64,000 bases of DNA from NCBI GenBank assembly GCA_028554755.1, contig JAPTOF010000006.1, forward strand, positions 10,720,501 to 10,784,500. Direction: 5' to 3'. Below the pieces are notes generated by a model. It ran no database searches. It saw nothing but the letters and a program-made list of their open reading frames with translations, and had not been told where the DNA came from. Shown here one piece after another: positions 60,631 to 64,000 of this stretch. Origin of the DNA: Cordia subcordata. Taxonomy: Eukaryota > Streptophyta > Magnoliopsida > Boraginales > Cordiaceae. The stretch's first letter is position 1; the number at the start of each line of letters is the position of its first letter. The translations under genes and the position numbers were made by a program.

Positions 60631-63070
60631 AAGATATAATATAAAACGTGGTTTATAAGTAAAATCATATAAATAAGTACTAAATCGGATTAATCATTTC
60701 CTTCTAAACAGATTTGAAGATTATAACAATTTCCTAAATATATAAATTATAATGCTAACTTTACTTGCAGATTCAGAATTAAGCTTAGGCCATTGGCAAC
60801 TGGTACCACATATTGAAGTTAGGTTTGATAGTGACTTGCGGTGATGGACGAAAATGACTTCATTTGAGGATAATTGATTAGCTCATTACTTGTGACTTTA
60901 TGAACGTATAATTAGACAAACTTCAATATTTTACTTATTTTTCCTTTGCAATTAAAGGTTTTAATTTATTTTTTTTATATTTAGAGACTTCGTGTTTTAA
61001 TTACATAAGTTTTTTTTTCAATCAAACTTTTATTTCAAAAGCTTCTCATTTTAGTTTCACTCTAATAATTTTCCTATTTTAAATGACCTCTATTTTTTTT
61101 CTCTTATTTTAGTTTTAATCTAACAACTTTTCTATTATATATGACCTCTATTTACAAAATTATGATCTTATCATATCAAATACTCTTCCGTATTAATATG
61201 AGAGGTTCATCTCAACTATTAAAATTTGAATGATATAATATATATCATTGATAGCATTCAAATCCCAAAGAAAGGGACAAGTTGGAGAGAGAATTTTTCT
61301 TAAAAACTAAAAATAAAATAGATGTCTGATATATTTTTATCCACCTATGAATAATCAAGATTCCCATCTTATCAATATGTTTCAAAACTTTCCCATTTTA
61401 AATGACCTCTATTTTCATTTTATTCTTTTTAATTTTTGAGCGTCCCACCCCCAACTCAACTCCCCTCCCCTGAATTTGAATCGAAGATTCTCAACTGTTT
61501 AAACTATCCCATAATTTCATATATTTTCTTATTTTACTTAAACACATTATTTTATTTTTATGTTATATGTATACCTTATTAAATACATAGATATTTTTAT
61601 TAATTAATTATTTCTGTTATTATGTTTAGAGGTTGGAAAGAGAGTGGGATAAGAACCCCTACATGTAAGAGAGAAGAAATAATTGGTTACGAGCCCTCAA
61701 CATTTGAGGAGTGGGATAAAGTGGCTGCTAGAGTATATTTTTCTATCCAAACCCCTAAGTGTAAGATAGGGGTTTGAACAAGAGTAAGGTTAAAGTTAGC
61801 CTTAACGTTACTATTACTAATTTTAATTATTAACCATTTAGTTTTGACAAACTTATGCGGTGTTGTACTATTTTTTTAGATCCTTGAACAACTCCGAATC
61901 GTGATAGAGAAATATAAAAAGAAATCACTCTCTCTAAAAAAACAACAACTTAATTGAACTTGATGTCCCGCAACACGAAAAAGAAAAACAATAATATCAA
62001 TAATTTTCAATGCATTCCAACGTGAACGGTGTGAGATGGAGGAGCAGTGGGTGTTTTGTATAATGGGGGGAAAGCGAGAGAAGCGGGAATGCTAAGATAA
62101 CTACGAAAAATACAGCGCTTATTTTCGACGCCGTAGATGATGATAGATAGGTGCGGGAATCATTTTTTTCCTTTAGAAAAACACTTTAATTAACTTTATT
62201 GGTTCTTCATCGACAAGGAATCTATTCCATACTCCTCGCAACTATCAATGTTTACACTTTTTGTATGATGAGATGTCAATGCTGTTGCTCCTATTTTTTG
62301 CTGTATGTGGTTACTTTAGTCGCTTTGTTTCTTTAACTAGTCAATTGTTTCCTCATCTTTGATTTTGACAACTAAATCATTTATTTTCAGAACACGATAA
62401 ATTAATTTTGATATTTATAATTCATAACCTTGTTATTTCTTATATGAAAAATCATAAAAATTTAACAATTTAAACGTGCCAGATAAGTCATTACATACAA
62501 TTTTTTGTGATATAAGTATACCTTAACACAAGTCCGAATATTGCCTGACCTGAAAAAGGGCGCTGAATCATTAAGGGATAGAGATTTGCCCCAGACGGCT
62601 CCGCTTTTGTCAAGGCTGGGCTTGAGAACTCCAAAATATTTATTTTAATAGATCAAGTTATTCAATAACACTTAGACATCAAATGTTAATCCAATTGACA
62701 CTCCATCATTTATATCATTGTCACCTGACTGGCCAAAGAAATGGTTGTTATTTGAGAGCGAGGGGATTGTTAATTTGGAAAGTGAAACAGGCTTGACAGT
62801 TACTTGCTCCTGAATTAAAAGGTTATTTCCATTTCTCAATTATTTTTTACCCTTTGTAAATTATTGTTGACACCTATTTTTTTTGTAACGAAAAAAATTC
62901 AGTTAGTGGAATTCGATTACTAACTAATAATTTTTTAATACATAGTATATCTCTTATAATGTATACTAATTAAGACAAAAATATTTAACTAAAAATAGAG
63001 AATTGAATTTATACCGAATCATAAATCTTGTCCGCCTTAGCTCTTATCATTAATGGTGAGGCATCCGGGC

Positions 63071-63083
63071 GGGGGGGGGGGGG
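63071..63083. repeat. Poly-G tract
   Basis: Thirteen consecutive G, adjoining GGGC. It may be length-variable or partly a sequencing artefact. Confidence 0.85.
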
Positions 63084-63499
63084 ACTTCTTGCCACCTATT
63101 GTTGGCCGATAAAGTTAAAATCTAGGCGGGAGCGTACATACGTGCTACCTAACAAAAATGCATTTTAAAAGAAATCACAACAATCAAGACGAATGAGATG
63201 CATGGACTGCAATAGACTTCCGATTACCCAAAAGATGCCCTGTCCCCTTCCTTGTTAAGGCAATTGGGTGGTCGTGACGTCTGCATGTGTTGGATGGCGT
63301 GCAAACTTCACCCTTGGATAATCCTTTTATTTTTTTTAATTATTTTTATGTTATTTATTTCCCAAAAATAGCTTCACGTTACTGTTTCTTTGTAGTCTCT
63401 GGCGCCCCCACAAAATGATTGTGCAGTTTTGTCATGGTTGATTAATGATGGCAACCTCACCTAAACATATTGGGGCCATTTGCGGCTTTTAGATTTATT

Positions 63500-63515
63500 C
63501 CCCCCCCCCCCCCCC
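63500..63515. repeat. Poly-C tract
   Basis: Sixteen consecutive C, about 430 bases from the poly-G tract and of opposite strand sense. Confidence 0.85.
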
Positions 63516-64000
63516 GAAGCCAGCCATTTGAACTTACCCCCAAATGATTGCTTCTTATTACGAATTATAGTCTCTTAACATTGTAATATAATGATCAAAA
63601 TTTAATAAATAACAAAATATTCACATTATTTTGTAAATACATTAGTAATTTCCAGAGTTAAATAGGTTGCTTTTTAAAATTATACACCACAATAACCATT
63701 TTTGCAAAGTAATGAGAAAAGTAGCCATGTTCCATAATTGTGTTTTTAATGCCCAATTTTGGACGTGTTACATGAGCCATGAGAAAAATGAGCACTTGCC
63801 GATTTAGCGATATAAAAGCCACAATAAAATCATGATTTGAACCCATAATTTTAAGAAAAAAATAAAAAAAATGGTGAAATCATGAATTGAACCATGTGAC
63901 TTTAGAAATCGTATCTTAAATCCAAGAGTTCTATGTGTCACAAGTTTTCTATGCCAATCACATGATCCATGATTTCAAGAAGTGGCTATTTTTCTCCTTT

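Larger units (their letters stand above)
58936..64000. other. Gene-free AT-rich region upstream of V-PPase
   Basis: The V-PPase leader and promoter lie in the first few hundred bases. The rest has tandem duplications (59781-60020, 60280-60630), repeats of ATTTAAATTAGTCC-like phrases (59215-59390), homopolymer G and C tracts (63071-63083, 63500-63515) and A/T filler. I see no gene, RNA gene or intact mobile element. Confidence 0.6.

Overview
The window is nuclear DNA from a flowering plant, most likely a eudicot. It is AT-rich, and its genes are interrupted by many GT-AG introns. The proteins match plant-only or plant-typical families: a vacuolar H+-pyrophosphatase, a plastid-type CobW GTPase, RH35-type DEAD-box helicase, AVT6-type amino acid carrier and a plant SAM-domain protein. 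Intergenic DNA is full of small transposons and microsatellites. I cannot name the species. I see no organelle, bacterial, viral or CRISPR content, and no rRNA or tRNA gene I could support.

Nine protein-coding genes can be modelled with reading frame kept across every junction. In order: a SAM-domain protein (minus, 179-820); an AVT6E-like amino acid transporter (minus, 7776-9239, with a short leader intron); a 15-exon leucine-rich-repeat protein of 578 aa (minus, 11810-21686); a plastid CobW/ZNG1-type GTPase of 477 aa (plus, 27460-33259); a small protein with a long acidic tail (plus, 36044-38749); a UXT/prefoldin-like protein of 145 aa (minus, 40183-41903, with a leader intron); an RH35/ABSTRAKT-type DEAD-box RNA helicase of 589 aa (plus, 44814-48032); a calcineurin-B-like EF-hand protein of 175 aa (minus, 49098-51516); and a type I vacuolar H+-pyrophosphatase of 764 aa (minus, 53966-58935). 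About 5 kb after the pyrophosphatase holds only AT-rich repetitive DNA.

The genes do not form an operon or a shared pathway. What links them is ancestry: four of them (SAM protein, LRR protein, CobW protein, V-PPase) appear, from memory, in the same relative order as the Arabidopsis chromosome 1 block AT1G15760-AT1G15740-AT1G15730-AT1G15690. The window therefore looks like a conserved eudicot segment. TOPLESS (AT1G15750), which I recall lying between the first two, is absent here, and other genes lie in between.

The most informative non-genic content is small mobile DNA. Two TRIM retrotransposons of one family sit in introns of the LRR gene, each with 5-bp target duplications and a tRNA-Met-type primer site. 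Two hAT-like non-autonomous elements have exact 8-bp target duplications. At least six copies or remnants of a T/A-rich MITE family are scattered through the window, and another MITE lies in the UXT leader intron. Several local tandem duplications are also present. I did not find a new biological system. The strongest observations are these elements, the one-exon-per-repeat build of the LRR gene, and a helicase gene whose first coding exon holds only the start codon.

All exon limits were read by eye from splice consensus, reading-frame continuity and remembered homologues. No search or expression data were available.
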